Positions 1 to 4,783 of a DNA stretch of 6,382 bases are shown here, in pieces. Each line of letters starts with the position of its first letter. The stretch's first letter is position 1. The notes beneath the pieces are model-generated. The model was not told the origin of the DNA. It did not search any database and saw only the letters and a program-made list of their open reading frames with translations. Made by a program: the position numbers and the translations under genes. The stretch is from an uncultured Chloroflexaceae bacterium (GTDB lineage Bacteria > Chloroflexota > Chloroflexia > Chloroflexales > Chloroflexaceae), in the NCBI GenBank assembly GCA_937141995.1, contig CAKZQX010000960.1:1-6382 (forward strand), given 5' to 3'.

Positions 1-65
1 TGGGGGTGGTGGTCTGGAGTCTGCTGCGGCTGGCGCTGGATCGGCTTGGGACCACCGTTCGGTAG
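1..65 (+). CDS. C-terminal end of an unidentified protein (partial)
   Basis: Reading from base 3, the frame gives GVVVWSLLRLALDRLGTTVR and stops at TAG 63-65. The composition, a hydrophobic stretch followed by an amphipathic Leu/Arg tail, is what the end of a membrane-associated protein often looks like. The other two forward frames give Trp/Cys-rich or Gly/Ala-rich peptides that look less natural. Twenty residues are too few to name a family. The call rests on plausibility of the peptide and on the lack of any other gene here; it could equally be non-coding. Confidence 0.4.
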   Translation, partial: GVVVWSLLRLALDRLGTTVR

Positions 66-250
66 GATGGTCGCACACCCGGTACTGCTAAACTTCTTAC
101 ACTTTGTAGTAAATCGTGTTTGGAAAACCCAGCCCAATCCAGCGTTCGAGCGGCGAACCGGCCGGTCATCTATGCCGGCAGTCTTCGCCGTCCAGTTCCC
201 CCGGATGCCATTCCTACGCGATATTGTGGTAGTACTCAGCGTGCTGGTTA

Positions 251-295
251 ATGGTACCATAACTATTGACAAGACCTCACCCCCTGTGCTACTAT
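251..295 (+). promoter_or_regulatory. Candidate sigma-70-type promoter with upstream palindrome, no gene attached
   Basis: A perfect -35 box TTGACA (266-271) is followed after 18 bp by TACTAT (290-295), four of six matches to the -10 consensus. Six bases upstream of the -35 lies the perfect 10-bp palindrome ATGGTACCAT (251-260), a possible operator. The expected start would be near 302, entering an A+T-rich stretch. The nearest convincing gene start is about 450 bases further on, so the product, if any, is unclear. A chance match cannot be excluded. Confidence 0.4.
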
Positions 296-408
296 TCGGA
301 AGTATATATTTCGTTTATGTAAATTTAGTACAGATTATCTAGTAGCTGTTTTGCCGTAACAGAACAAAAGAAATGCCGGACAGGTTTCTAACAGGACCGC
401 ATCCCATG

Positions 409-440
409 ATCGGGGAATTTGTGGTAAAATTGCTCCCGAT
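409..440 (+). promoter_or_regulatory. Extended -10 element inside a split inverted repeat
   Basis: TGGTAAAAT (422-430) has the TG-N-TANAAT layout of an extended -10 promoter. It sits in the 20-bp gap between the arms ATCGGG (409-414) and CCCGAT (435-440), a layout compatible with repressor binding. No good -35 box lies 17-18 bp upstream (TCCCAT at 402-407). No gene follows directly. Confidence 0.25.
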
Positions 441-490
441 GTGTAAACCGAATTAGAGCGATGCGCGCAAGCGGAGAATCATCTCCGGCG

Positions 491-569
491 CTTATCACAC
501 CAGGTTAGCCTCAATAACACCTGTCACACATACTGCATCCCGGCACCTCACTCAACGCCTTATCACACC
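491..569 (+). repeat. Two copies of an 11-bp direct repeat, with a third partial copy
   Basis: CTTATCACACC occurs at 491-501 and again at 559-569, 68 bp apart. Between them TGTCACAC (522-529) matches the TATCACAC core at seven of eight positions. Spaced short repeats upstream of a promoter can be activator or repressor sites. A 6-bp-stem hairpin (CGGAGA 472-477, loop ATCA, TCTCCG 482-487) lies just before the first copy. No T-run follows it, so it does not look like a terminator. Confidence 0.35.
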
Positions 570-655
570 GATACACGGGAATGCAGTTCGCCAAGCGCGG
601 TGGGTGGCGGTGCCGGTATCCAGGCGGTTGTTCCGAATCAGGTGGTACGTTTCGC

Positions 656-700
656 TTGCCGACGCCTGTTATTCGTGTTAAAATAGAACAGAAGTTCTGT
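656..700 (+). promoter_or_regulatory. Promoter of the lipoprotein gene with palindrome at the start site
   Basis: TTGCCG (656-661, four of six) is separated by exactly 17 bp from TAAAAT (679-684, five of six). TG at 676-677 gives an extended -10. Transcription would start near 691, leaving a leader of about 60 nt before the GTG at 750. The perfect palindrome ACAGAAGTTCTGT (688-700, arms of 6 around a central G) covers the predicted start site, where a bound repressor would block initiation. Confidence 0.6.
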
Positions 701-749
701 AATCAGGTCACGCGCCAGACAGGGGTAGTCCCCGGAGCCAGTTTCGAAT

Positions 750-1430
750 GTGGCAATTCGCATATATATTTTTGTAGTTGTATTCATAGGTGCAGCGTTG
801 ATACTGACTGGTTGTGCCGAACCACTCCAGACAGGTCGTCCACCGACGCTTGAACCCTCTGCATCGTTGCCAGGGCCAGATATGATGTCCCCGGCAATAT
901 CTACGAGTCCCACCCCTGAAATTGCCGACGTGACCCCTTCGGTTGCGGAATTGCCGGCGACTTCGCCACCGTCGCCCGCTTCCGAGAGTCCAACGATACC
1001 GCTTACCGAGACGGCGGAGTTAGCGCCAACCGCCGGCCCTGAGCCAGAGTTGACCATTGTACCGCCAACCCTGCCCCGGCTGACAAATGAGGAGCGCTGG
1101 CGCGCACAGCAGGCCAATCGCGAGGTCTTTGCAACCCCGCAAGCCTATACGACTTCCAGTAGCCGGCTCTGGTGGTATGATCCCATAAATCAACAGCCTG
1201 TTGCGCTGGGGAATTTCTCCGGTCCCTTTGTTGCACAGGCCCGGTTTCAACTGGTTGGTCAGGAGGGGGGGGCCGCCCTGGAAGTACCCTATCAGATCAA
1301 CGAAAGTTATGGGTTAACGGCTCTGTCGCCGGCACTGGTTCAAAGATTACGCGATGCCGGGTACGAAGACTGGGTCGAAACATATATCATTCTCGCGCCC
1401 GATGTTCAACCAATCGATGCGGAGGAGTAA
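750..1430 (+). CDS. Lipoprotein with Pro/Thr/Ser-rich linker, unknown function
   Basis: Predicted 226-residue protein exported and lipid-anchored at the cell surface. It starts with GTG at 750; an in-frame stop (726-728) lies just upstream and GGAG (734-737) is a slightly distant ribosome binding site, 12 nt away. The signal peptide (residues 1-21, MAIRIYIFVVVFIGAALILTG) ends in the lipobox LTGC, so Cys22 would be the acylated residue after signal peptidase II cleavage. Residues 23 to about 108 are low-complexity Pro/Thr/Ser/Glu, a typical flexible tether. Residues 109-226 look folded, with several aromatic residues (RLWWYDP, YEDWVETYIIL). I do not recognise this domain and see no catalytic motif. 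It is preceded by its own promoter and appears to be monocistronic. A G8 run (1265-1272) lies within the domain. The lipoprotein assignment is firm; the role is unknown. Confidence 0.85.
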   Translation: MAIRIYIFVVVFIGAALILTGCAEPLQTGRPPTLEPSASLPGPDMMSPAISTSPTPEIADVTPSVAELPATSPPSPASESPTIPLTETAELAPTAGPEPELTIVPPTLPRLTNEERWRAQQANREVFATPQAYTTSSSRLWWYDPINQQPVALGNFSGPFVAQARFQLVGQEGGAALEVPYQINESYGLTALSPALVQRLRDAGYEDWVETYIILAPDVQPIDAEE

Positions 1431-1517
1431 ACACTGGACTGTCATCCTGTATTAATCCGATCTGCGAAAAACATCGGGGTGGTTGAGTTTATAAGAAAGT
1501 TACGCGAACACAGAGAT

Positions 1518-1580
1518 CGCTGATGCTGACTTTCAATGCCGTAAGCAGGTTTCATGAAAGTGCAGGTTCCTTCATCAGCG
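1518..1580 (+). repeat. Nested inverted repeat able to fold into a long bulged hairpin
   Basis: The left arm 1518-1534 is continuous: CGCTGATG, then CTG, then ACTTTC. All three blocks find exact partners in the right arm: GAAAGT (1556-1561), CAG (1563-1565) and CATCAGCG (1573-1580), interrupted by a 1-nt and a 7-nt bulge. The loop is 1535-1555. The 10-bp palindrome TTTCATGAAA (1550-1559) and two copies of GCAGGTT (1545-1551, 1562-1568) lie inside. It could be a structured RNA element, a protein-binding DNA site or a remnant of an inserted palindromic repeat. No T-run follows, so it is not an intrinsic terminator. Confidence 0.4.
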
Positions 1581-1600
1581 TATTACGTAGTCGTTCTACA

Positions 1601-1633
1601 TTGTTGTCGTCGGTATAGTCACAAATTATACCG
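1601..1633 (+). promoter_or_regulatory. Promoter with a 7-9-7 operator-like inverted repeat
   Basis: CGGTATA (1611-1617) and TATACCG (1627-1633) form a perfect inverted repeat with a 9-bp gap, the size and symmetry of a dimeric repressor site spanning two helical turns. It overlaps a plausible promoter: TTGTTG (1601-1606), a 17-bp spacer and AATTAT (1624-1629, four of six). That promoter would start near 1636, giving a leader of about 20 nt into the GTG at 1655. If real, it would control the operon ending in nadD. The inverted repeat is certain; the regulatory role is inference. Confidence 0.45.
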
Positions 1634-1654
1634 CATCCAGAAAGGTGGCACCAC

Positions 1655-2740
1655 GTGAGCAGTCGCTATCTCGACATGGTACGAGGACAACGACGCCGGA
1701 GTAGTGGGGTGCAGTTTACCGCGAAAACGTTGCTGGCCCTGCTGGCCTTTATCGCTATGGGCGGCTCGGGCGTCTACTGGTGGGGCGTTCAGAGCCAACT
1801 CACCGATAATGTGGTTGTGGCCGGCGCATTTACGGCGATCCTGGTCCTGGCCCCACCTAGTTTGACTTCATTCTTGATTCCGTGGTCACCTGGTGGGATG
1901 CTCCTACAAAAAATCAATGCAAAGACCTGGGGGTATGCCGTGATTATCGGCGCATCCCTCTATTTGCTCTACTACTCGTTCGAGATCCAATATAGCTGGT
2001 GGGCTGCCCAGCCGACAGTTGCCGACACCGGGTTGATTTTGCAACAGGTTATCATCGGCATTATCGGCTTTATCCTGATCCCGGCATTGCTCTGGACACC
2101 CGTGACGACGGATGAACTGGTTGAGCAGGTGCGGCAGGCACATCTGGTGAAGCGCTATGAACTGCAAACCCAGGCCGATATTGCGATCCTGCGCAGCACA
2201 CTGCTGCATGCCCAGGAGAAAGCCCTGGTCGGTTTTGCCAATTTGACTGTCGGGGAGCGGGCTGAACTGGCCGCGGTCATGCAGGGACTCGTGACCGGCA
2301 TTGACCAGACCCTCCGGGAAATTGGGCAGAGTGTCAAAACGGTCAGTGGCGCGACGATCCCCTTCCATAGCTTGAATGATAATGAGGAGATCCAGAAGTA
2401 TCTCGATTATGTCCACGACAGCCTGACCAGTGGTGAAGCCTGGGGCGATGTGGCGCGCCTGCCGGAGCGGCGTAGCGGATCGACCCGGGTGCCGGCATTG
2501 CGAGAGCAGAATGACGAAGCAATGCTGGAAGAGATGATGCACAGCCGGGTACCGGCTGTCACGCAACCTTCGCGCCGACGCGAGATGGAATTTGACGATC
2601 TGCAAGACTTCTCGCCGAGTCAACTGCGCGAAGAGTATGAGGATGTACGCCGTATGTCGTCAAATATGCGCGCGACGGCTGCGCAACGGCGCCAACTACG
2701 GGCCGGTCGAAACCGCCGGAAGTCATACTCAGACGAATGA
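1655..2740 (+). CDS. Four-helix membrane protein with long cytoplasmic helical tail, unknown function
   Basis: Predicted 361-residue inner-membrane protein. GTG at 1655 is preferred because GGTGG (1644-1648) lies 6 nt upstream; an in-frame ATG (codon 8, 1676) has no such support. An Arg-rich N-terminus (QRRRSS) precedes four hydrophobic segments at about 24-45, 53-75, 92-113 and 126-147. Residues 153-240 are charged and largely helical (TTDELVEQVRQAHLVKRYELQTQ..., then GERAELAAVMQGLVTGIDQTLREIG), possibly a coiled coil or oligomerisation region. Residues 260-361 are hydrophilic, probably disordered, with an acidic patch (MEFDDLQDF) and a very basic end (AQRRQLRAGRNRRK). By the positive-inside rule both ends would be cytoplasmic. 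It is the first gene of an apparent operon, 27 nt ahead of a small gene and then nadD. I do not recognise the family and see no enzymatic motif; a scaffold or anchoring role is possible but unproven. Confidence 0.8.
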   Translation: MSSRYLDMVRGQRRRSSGVQFTAKTLLALLAFIAMGGSGVYWWGVQSQLTDNVVVAGAFTAILVLAPPSLTSFLIPWSPGGMLLQKINAKTWGYAVIIGASLYLLYYSFEIQYSWWAAQPTVADTGLILQQVIIGIIGFILIPALLWTPVTTDELVEQVRQAHLVKRYELQTQADIAILRSTLLHAQEKALVGFANLTVGERAELAAVMQGLVTGIDQTLREIGQSVKTVSGATIPFHSLNDNEEIQKYLDYVHDSLTSGEAWGDVARLPERRSGSTRVPALREQNDEAMLEEMMHSRVPAVTQPSRRREMEFDDLQDFSPSQLREEYEDVRRMSSNMRATAAQRRQLRAGRNRRKSYSDE

Positions 2741-2767
2741 TAGCACAAACGGTGAGGGTGAGGCTCT

Positions 2768-3019
2768 ATGCGCGGGTATCACTATAGTACAACTAAACAA
2801 CTTCCAGAACGTATGCTTTTTGAACTGGCGGATCTGCTGGCGCTGCAACTCCACGAGCGCCTGGGTGCGCGGGTTTATATGCTGCCTCGCAGCGACGTAA
2901 CGGAACTGATTATGCCATTCATTGATGATCTGACATTTGAAGATCAGCGTACCGTCGCCTGGATGATCTGGCATCTCTTTCAGGATGCATTGGAACTGGA
3001 ACTCGAAGACGAGCGTTAA
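2768..3019 (+). CDS. Small acidic protein of unknown function upstream of nadD
   Basis: An 83-residue soluble protein beginning MRGYHYSTTKQLPERMLFEL. ATG 2768 has a purine-rich ribosome binding site (GTGAGG, about 2758-2763) 4-5 nt upstream. The sequence looks like an all-helical fold: a Leu-rich helix (LFELADLLALQLHERLG), a short linker containing RVYMLPRSD, a second helix (VTELIMPFIDDL) and a C-terminal amphipathic acidic helix (TVAWMIWHLFQDALELELEDER). No cysteine, metal site or DNA-binding motif is evident. It sits 27 nt after the membrane protein gene and only 3 nt before the nadD ATG, implying co-transcription and probable translational coupling with nadD. The natural composition and tight packing make it a real gene; its function is unknown. 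Confidence 0.8.
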   Translation: MRGYHYSTTKQLPERMLFELADLLALQLHERLGARVYMLPRSDVTELIMPFIDDLTFEDQRTVAWMIWHLFQDALELELEDER

Positions 3020-3022
3020 GCT

Positions 3023-3625
3023 ATGCAGCGTATCGGTATTCTTGGGGGGACATTTGACCCGATTCATTATGGGCATCTGGTTATTGCAGAGGAAGCGCGC
3101 TGGACGCTCGGGTTAGCGCAGATCTATGTTGTACCGGCGGCCCAGCAGCCCTTCAAGCAGGGTCAACAGCGTGCTAACCCGGCGCAACGCATGGAAATGG
3201 TAGAACGTGCCTGCGCCGGCAATTCTGCGCTGGTTCCCTCCGATGTTGAGCTTCGGCGCACGCCTCCCTCGTATACCATTGATACATTGCAGGATTTTCG
3301 CAATCGGCTGGGCGATAGCGCTACGATCTGGTTTATTGTGGGTGGAGATGCGCTGGAGTCGCTGCCACACTGGCACGCGGCCGCGGAGATTATTTCGCTG
3401 GCACGTCTCGCGGCGGTGGGTCGCCCCGGTTCTGCCCCGGATCTCACCTGGCTTGATGCGGCCCTGCCGGGGTTGGCAAACTCCACTGACCGCGTCACCG
3501 GGCCACAACTGGATATCTCCAGCACTGCGCTACGCCGGCGTGTTGCCGCCGGGCAACCGATACGCTACCAGGTACCGGAGGCAGTACTGACCTATATTGT
3601 CGAACAGCGGCTCTACCAGACGTAG
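3023..3625 (+). CDS. nadD: Nicotinate-nucleotide adenylyltransferase (NadD)
   Basis: This 200-residue cytoplasmic enzyme transfers AMP from ATP to nicotinate mononucleotide, making deamido-NAD, the penultimate product in NAD synthesis. The N-terminal nucleotidyltransferase signature GILGGTFDPIHYGHL (residues 5-19) contains the (H/T)xGH nucleotide-binding motif of the family (HYGH, 15-18). WFIVGGDALESLPHWH around residues 108-123 matches the conserved NadD core, and ISSTALRRR (165-173) is the C-terminal ISSTxxR motif that binds the ATP phosphates. The length is usual for bacterial NadD and no key residue is missing. ATG 3023 follows the previous stop by 3 nt with only a weak Shine-Dalgarno sequence, consistent with translational coupling. 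In many bacteria nadD is followed by rsfS or yqeK; here the next gene is on the opposite strand, so that linkage is absent. A hairpin terminator overlaps the stop codon. Confidence 0.96.
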   Translation: MQRIGILGGTFDPIHYGHLVIAEEARWTLGLAQIYVVPAAQQPFKQGQQRANPAQRMEMVERACAGNSALVPSDVELRRTPPSYTIDTLQDFRNRLGDSATIWFIVGGDALESLPHWHAAAEIISLARLAAVGRPGSAPDLTWLDAALPGLANSTDRVTGPQLDISSTALRRRVAAGQPIRYQVPEAVLTYIVEQRLYQT

Positions 3626-3655
3626 CGCCGCTGTTTGCTTTCGTTTGCTTCTTTT
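3605..3655 (+). terminator. Intrinsic terminator of the nadD operon, overlapping the stop codon
   Basis: The left arm 3605-3616 (CAGCGGCTCTAC) and right arm 3622-3633 (GTAGCGCCGCTG) pair in 11 of 12 positions around a 5-nt loop. A T-rich tail with several TTT runs follows (3634-3655). The nadD stop TAG (3623-3625) lies inside the right arm, so the last codons also encode the terminator stem. A ribosome reaching the stop would mask the stem, which may delay termination. It points rightward only: there is no matching A-run on the left side to serve the converging gene. Confidence 0.75.
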
Positions 3656-3681
3656 CACAGTTGCACAGCCAGACTGGTGCC

Positions 3682-4272
3682 TCAGGCCGTTCTCCGTCCC
3701 GATCCCAGATAGATCCCCAGGCCGATTAGCAGCACGGGTAGCCAGACCAGTCCGCCGGCAAAGAAGGCCGGCAGATTCGTCGCGGCAACGATGATTCCAA
3801 CCGCAAACAGTGGGACAGCCGGGTAGATCGGCCAGTGGCTGCGTAAATTGAACATGGCGCGTCCCACAAACAGGATCGTCAGAAAGCCCAGCGCCAACCC
3901 CCAGAGTACCGATACGCCCTGGGTAACATCGGCAAATGTGACGCCAACACTCAGACCGGCCAGGATACATCCGGGAATCACCAGTCCAAAAACACGCTTC
4001 CAGAAGGCAAAGAAGAGAAAACAGCCGGCAATGGTCAGCAGCACCATGCCGCCTTCAAACTCCAGATGCAGCGGCGCAACGCGGCTTAGCAGCAACAGCA
4101 CACCCAGGCCAATCAACGCCAGGGCTGCAAGATTATTACGACCATCGGAATGGGCGGGAGCGATGGTATCCTTCGGAGGCATAGACGGGAGTTGCTGCGT
4201 CTGCCGTCCGGCGGAGGAACGCTCCGCCTGCCGGGCATGTTCGGTATCCTGCTCGGTATACTCGGATTGCAT
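3682..4272 (-). CDS. Multi-pass membrane protein, unknown function
   Basis: Predicted 196-residue integral membrane protein on the minus strand. ATG at 4272-4270 has an excellent ribosome binding site, GGAGG 4 nt upstream on that strand (plus-strand positions 4277-4281). Residues 1-46 are hydrophilic and Gln/Glu/Ser-rich with no signal peptide. Then come about six hydrophobic segments near 48-64, 74-91, 93-113, 119-138, 148-165 and 172-190. The protein ends just after the last helix with GSGRRTA. Short loops and Gly-rich helices (LALIGLGVLLLL, LLIGLGIYLGS) resemble the small membrane domains seen in DUF5668/LiaF-like proteins, but this is only a resemblance of style. It converges on nadD with 56 bp between stops and diverges from the metallophosphoesterase gene. 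No terminator for it was found downstream. Confidence 0.8.
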   Translation of the reverse strand: MQSEYTEQDTEHARQAERSSAGRQTQQLPSMPPKDTIAPAHSDGRNNLAALALIGLGVLLLLSRVAPLHLEFEGGMVLLTIAGCFLFFAFWKRVFGLVIPGCILAGLSVGVTFADVTQGVSVLWGLALGFLTILFVGRAMFNLRSHWPIYPAVPLFAVGIIVAATNLPAFFAGGLVWLPVLLIGLGIYLGSGRRTA

Positions 4273-4291
4273 AAATCCTCCTTCGCTGGAA

Positions 4292-4318
4292 CATATGCAT
4301 ATGCTTTAACTGTATACA
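4292..4318. promoter_or_regulatory. Two palindromes in the leader of the leftward membrane protein gene
   Basis: The perfect 12-bp palindrome CATATGCATATG (4292-4303) is followed 7 bp later by the perfect 8-bp palindrome TGTATACA (4311-4318). Both lie within 50 bp upstream of the leftward start codon, close to its strong ribosome binding site, where repressor sites are usually found. A role as operator is inference; A+T-rich palindromes can arise by chance. Confidence 0.3.
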
Positions 4319-4414
4319 TTTGACGTACGCGGGTTGCGGCGTGTTGCGTCCGATAGCATGTATCTGAACAACATTGTTTAGCTGTTGTAGATCAGGGGTG
4401 CCATCAACGTTAGC

Positions 4415-4428
4415 GTAGGTGCGGCTTG
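4415..4428 (+). repeat. Left half-copy of a flanking direct repeat
   Basis: GTAGGTGCGGCTTG matches GTAGGTGTGGCTTG at 4690-4703 at 13 of 14 positions. The two lie 275 bp apart and bracket both copies of the palindromic repeat. This left copy lacks the complementary second half (GCCGCACACCT) that makes the right copy a hairpin. A separate short inverted repeat, CATCAA (4402-4407) with TTGATG (4426-4431), overlaps it. Confidence 0.4.
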
Positions 4429-4465
4429 ATGAACTTTGAGGATTAGATCTGGATATCACCGCTCA

Positions 4466-4550
4466 GGAGTCCCGGCTTCAGCCGGATCAGACGTTCCCGG
4501 CAGGATGCCACTGTCCCGGCAGGCATTCCACCGGCTAAAGCCGGGACTCC
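4466..4550 (+). repeat. Interspersed palindromic repeat, copy A (complete)
   Basis: An 85-bp element bounded by terminal inverted repeats: GGAGTCCCGGCTTCAGCCGG (4466-4485) and CCGGCTAAAGCCGGGACTCC (4531-4550), complementary at 19 of 20 positions. Each arm also contains its own small palindrome (CCGGCTnnAGCCGG). The interior repeats TCCCGGCAGG at 4495-4504 and 4514-4523, and GGATGCC (4503-4509) can pair with most of GGCATTCC (4522-4529). There is no coding capacity. The architecture is that of a REP- or MITE-like non-autonomous element; similar CCGGCTAAAGCCGG motifs are, from memory, common between genes in Chloroflexi. Confidence 0.75.
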
Positions 4551-4594
4551 CGGTCATTTCATACCCGAAATATTCCCTAAAAGTTCATCGTTAA

Positions 4595-4667
4595 TCAGCC
4601 GGATCGAGCTTTCCCGGCAGGATGTCGCTACCAAGGCAGGCATCCAACCGGCTAAAGCCGGGACTCC
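4595..4667 (+). repeat. Interspersed palindromic repeat, copy B (left end missing)
   Basis: By hand alignment, 4595-4667 matches copy A (4478-4550) without gaps at about 61 of 73 positions, offset 117 bp. Similarity continues weakly to about 4685 with one deleted T. The right arm is identical to copy A (CCGGCTAAAGCCGGGACTCC, 4648-4667). The outer left arm is absent: unrelated sequence precedes CAGCCGG, so only AGCCGG (4598-4603) can pair with CCGGCT. Copy B therefore looks like an older, truncated relative in the same orientation. A spacer of about 45 bp of unrelated sequence separates it from the end of copy A. Confidence 0.7.
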
Positions 4668-4689
4668 CGGTCATTCATATCCGGAAGAT

Positions 4690-4716
4690 GTAGGTGTGGC
4701 TTGCAGCCGCACACCT
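4690..4716 (+). repeat. Second palindromic repeat family, hairpin copy
   Basis: AGGTGTG (4692-4698) pairs perfectly with CACACCT (4710-4716); GGC and GCC inside extend the pairing with small bulges around a TTGCA loop. The left half is repeated at 4415-4428. It lies directly after copy B and about 28 bp upstream of the metallophosphoesterase -10 box. It might be a regulatory site, but its second partial copy argues for a repeat-family member. There is no T-run, so it is not a terminator. Confidence 0.45.
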
Positions 4717-4740
4717 GGTTACATCGCCGTTGAGTGAGAG

Positions 4741-4749
4741 TGATACAAT
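4741..4749 (+). promoter_or_regulatory. Extended -10 promoter of the metallophosphoesterase gene
   Basis: TGATACAAT combines the TG-N extension (4741-4742) with TACAAT, five of six matches to TATAAT. No strong -35 lies at 17 bp; TTACAT (4719-4724) is 19 bp away and weak, as is common for extended -10 promoters. The start would fall near 4756, giving a leader of about 28 nt to the ATG at 4784. It would also exclude the upstream GTG at 4694 as start. Confidence 0.55.
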
Positions 4750-4783
4750 AAAGCGACGACAAACATATGCAGGAGAGAGTTTG

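Larger units (their letters stand above)
66..749. other. Long intergenic region without a convincing gene
   Basis: No frame here gives a protein with natural composition and a ribosome binding site. The longest forward frame (46-342) lacks a Shine-Dalgarno sequence and has an odd Trp/Phe/Pro/Val mix. The region does contain promoter-like and palindromic signals, listed separately: a -35/-10 pair near 266-295, an extended -10 at 422-430 framed by inverted repeat arms, a small hairpin at 472-487, a repeated 11-mer at 491-501 and 559-569, and the lipoprotein promoter at 656-684. It may contain a small RNA or the remains of a decayed gene; neither can be shown from the sequence. Confidence 0.6.
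1431..1654. other. Intergenic region with nested inverted repeat and operator-like palindrome
   Basis: This 224-bp gap separates the lipoprotein gene from the membrane-protein/nadD operon. Just after the stop lies only a weak hairpin (CCGAT 1457-1461, ATCGG 1473-1477) without a T-run, so I see no good terminator for the lipoprotein gene. The rest holds the nested inverted repeat 1518-1580 and the promoter/operator at 1601-1633, described separately. Confidence 0.6.
4273..4783. other. Divergent intergenic region rich in palindromes and repeats
   Basis: About 510 bp lie between the start of the leftward membrane protein gene and the start of the metallophosphoesterase gene. No gene is seen. 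The part nearest the leftward gene holds the 12-bp palindrome CATATGCATATG (4292-4303), TGTATACA (4311-4318) and an inverted repeat ACAACA/TGTTGT (4368-4388). The middle holds two copies of an interspersed palindromic repeat and pieces of a second repeat. The right end holds the metallophosphoesterase promoter. I could not identify a convincing promoter for the leftward gene; TATACA (plus-strand 4313-4318, read on the minus strand) is a weak -10 candidate. Confidence 0.6.

Noticed and set aside
50..72. Hairpin GACCA/TGGTC around the TAG at 63-65 as a terminator
   Set aside because: The stem is short and bulged and no T-run follows, so it does not qualify as an intrinsic terminator.
46..342. 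98-codon open frame at the left end
   Set aside because: No ribosome binding site, unnatural residue mix, and it overlaps the more plausible end of the upstream gene in another frame.
638..1117. 159-codon minus-strand open frame
   Set aside because: It is the antisense of the lipoprotein's Pro/Thr/Ser-rich linker, giving a Gly/Ser/Val low-complexity peptide; it also covers the lipoprotein promoter and signal peptide.
1457..1477. Hairpin CCGAT/ATCGG as terminator of the lipoprotein gene
   Set aside because: Five base pairs, an 11-nt loop and no T-run.
1904..2623. 239-codon minus-strand open frame
   Set aside because: Antisense to the four-helix membrane protein, which has a good ribosome binding site, clear hydrophobic segments and operon context; the antisense peptide is His/Arg/Cys-rich without recognisable features.
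3530..4309. Other open frames over the leftward membrane protein gene, on both strands
   Set aside because: The 196-residue minus-strand frame has an excellent GGAGG site and regular membrane helices; the others have Arg/Pro/Cys-rich shadow composition.
4466..4667. CRISPR-like array
   Set aside because: Only two diverged copies, with long internal palindromes and no regular spacers; the architecture is that of an interspersed palindromic element.
4694..4783. Upstream GTG start extending the metallophosphoesterase by 30 residues
   Set aside because: The extension crosses the hairpin repeat and the extended -10 promoter, has no ribosome binding site, and the ATG at 4784 has one.
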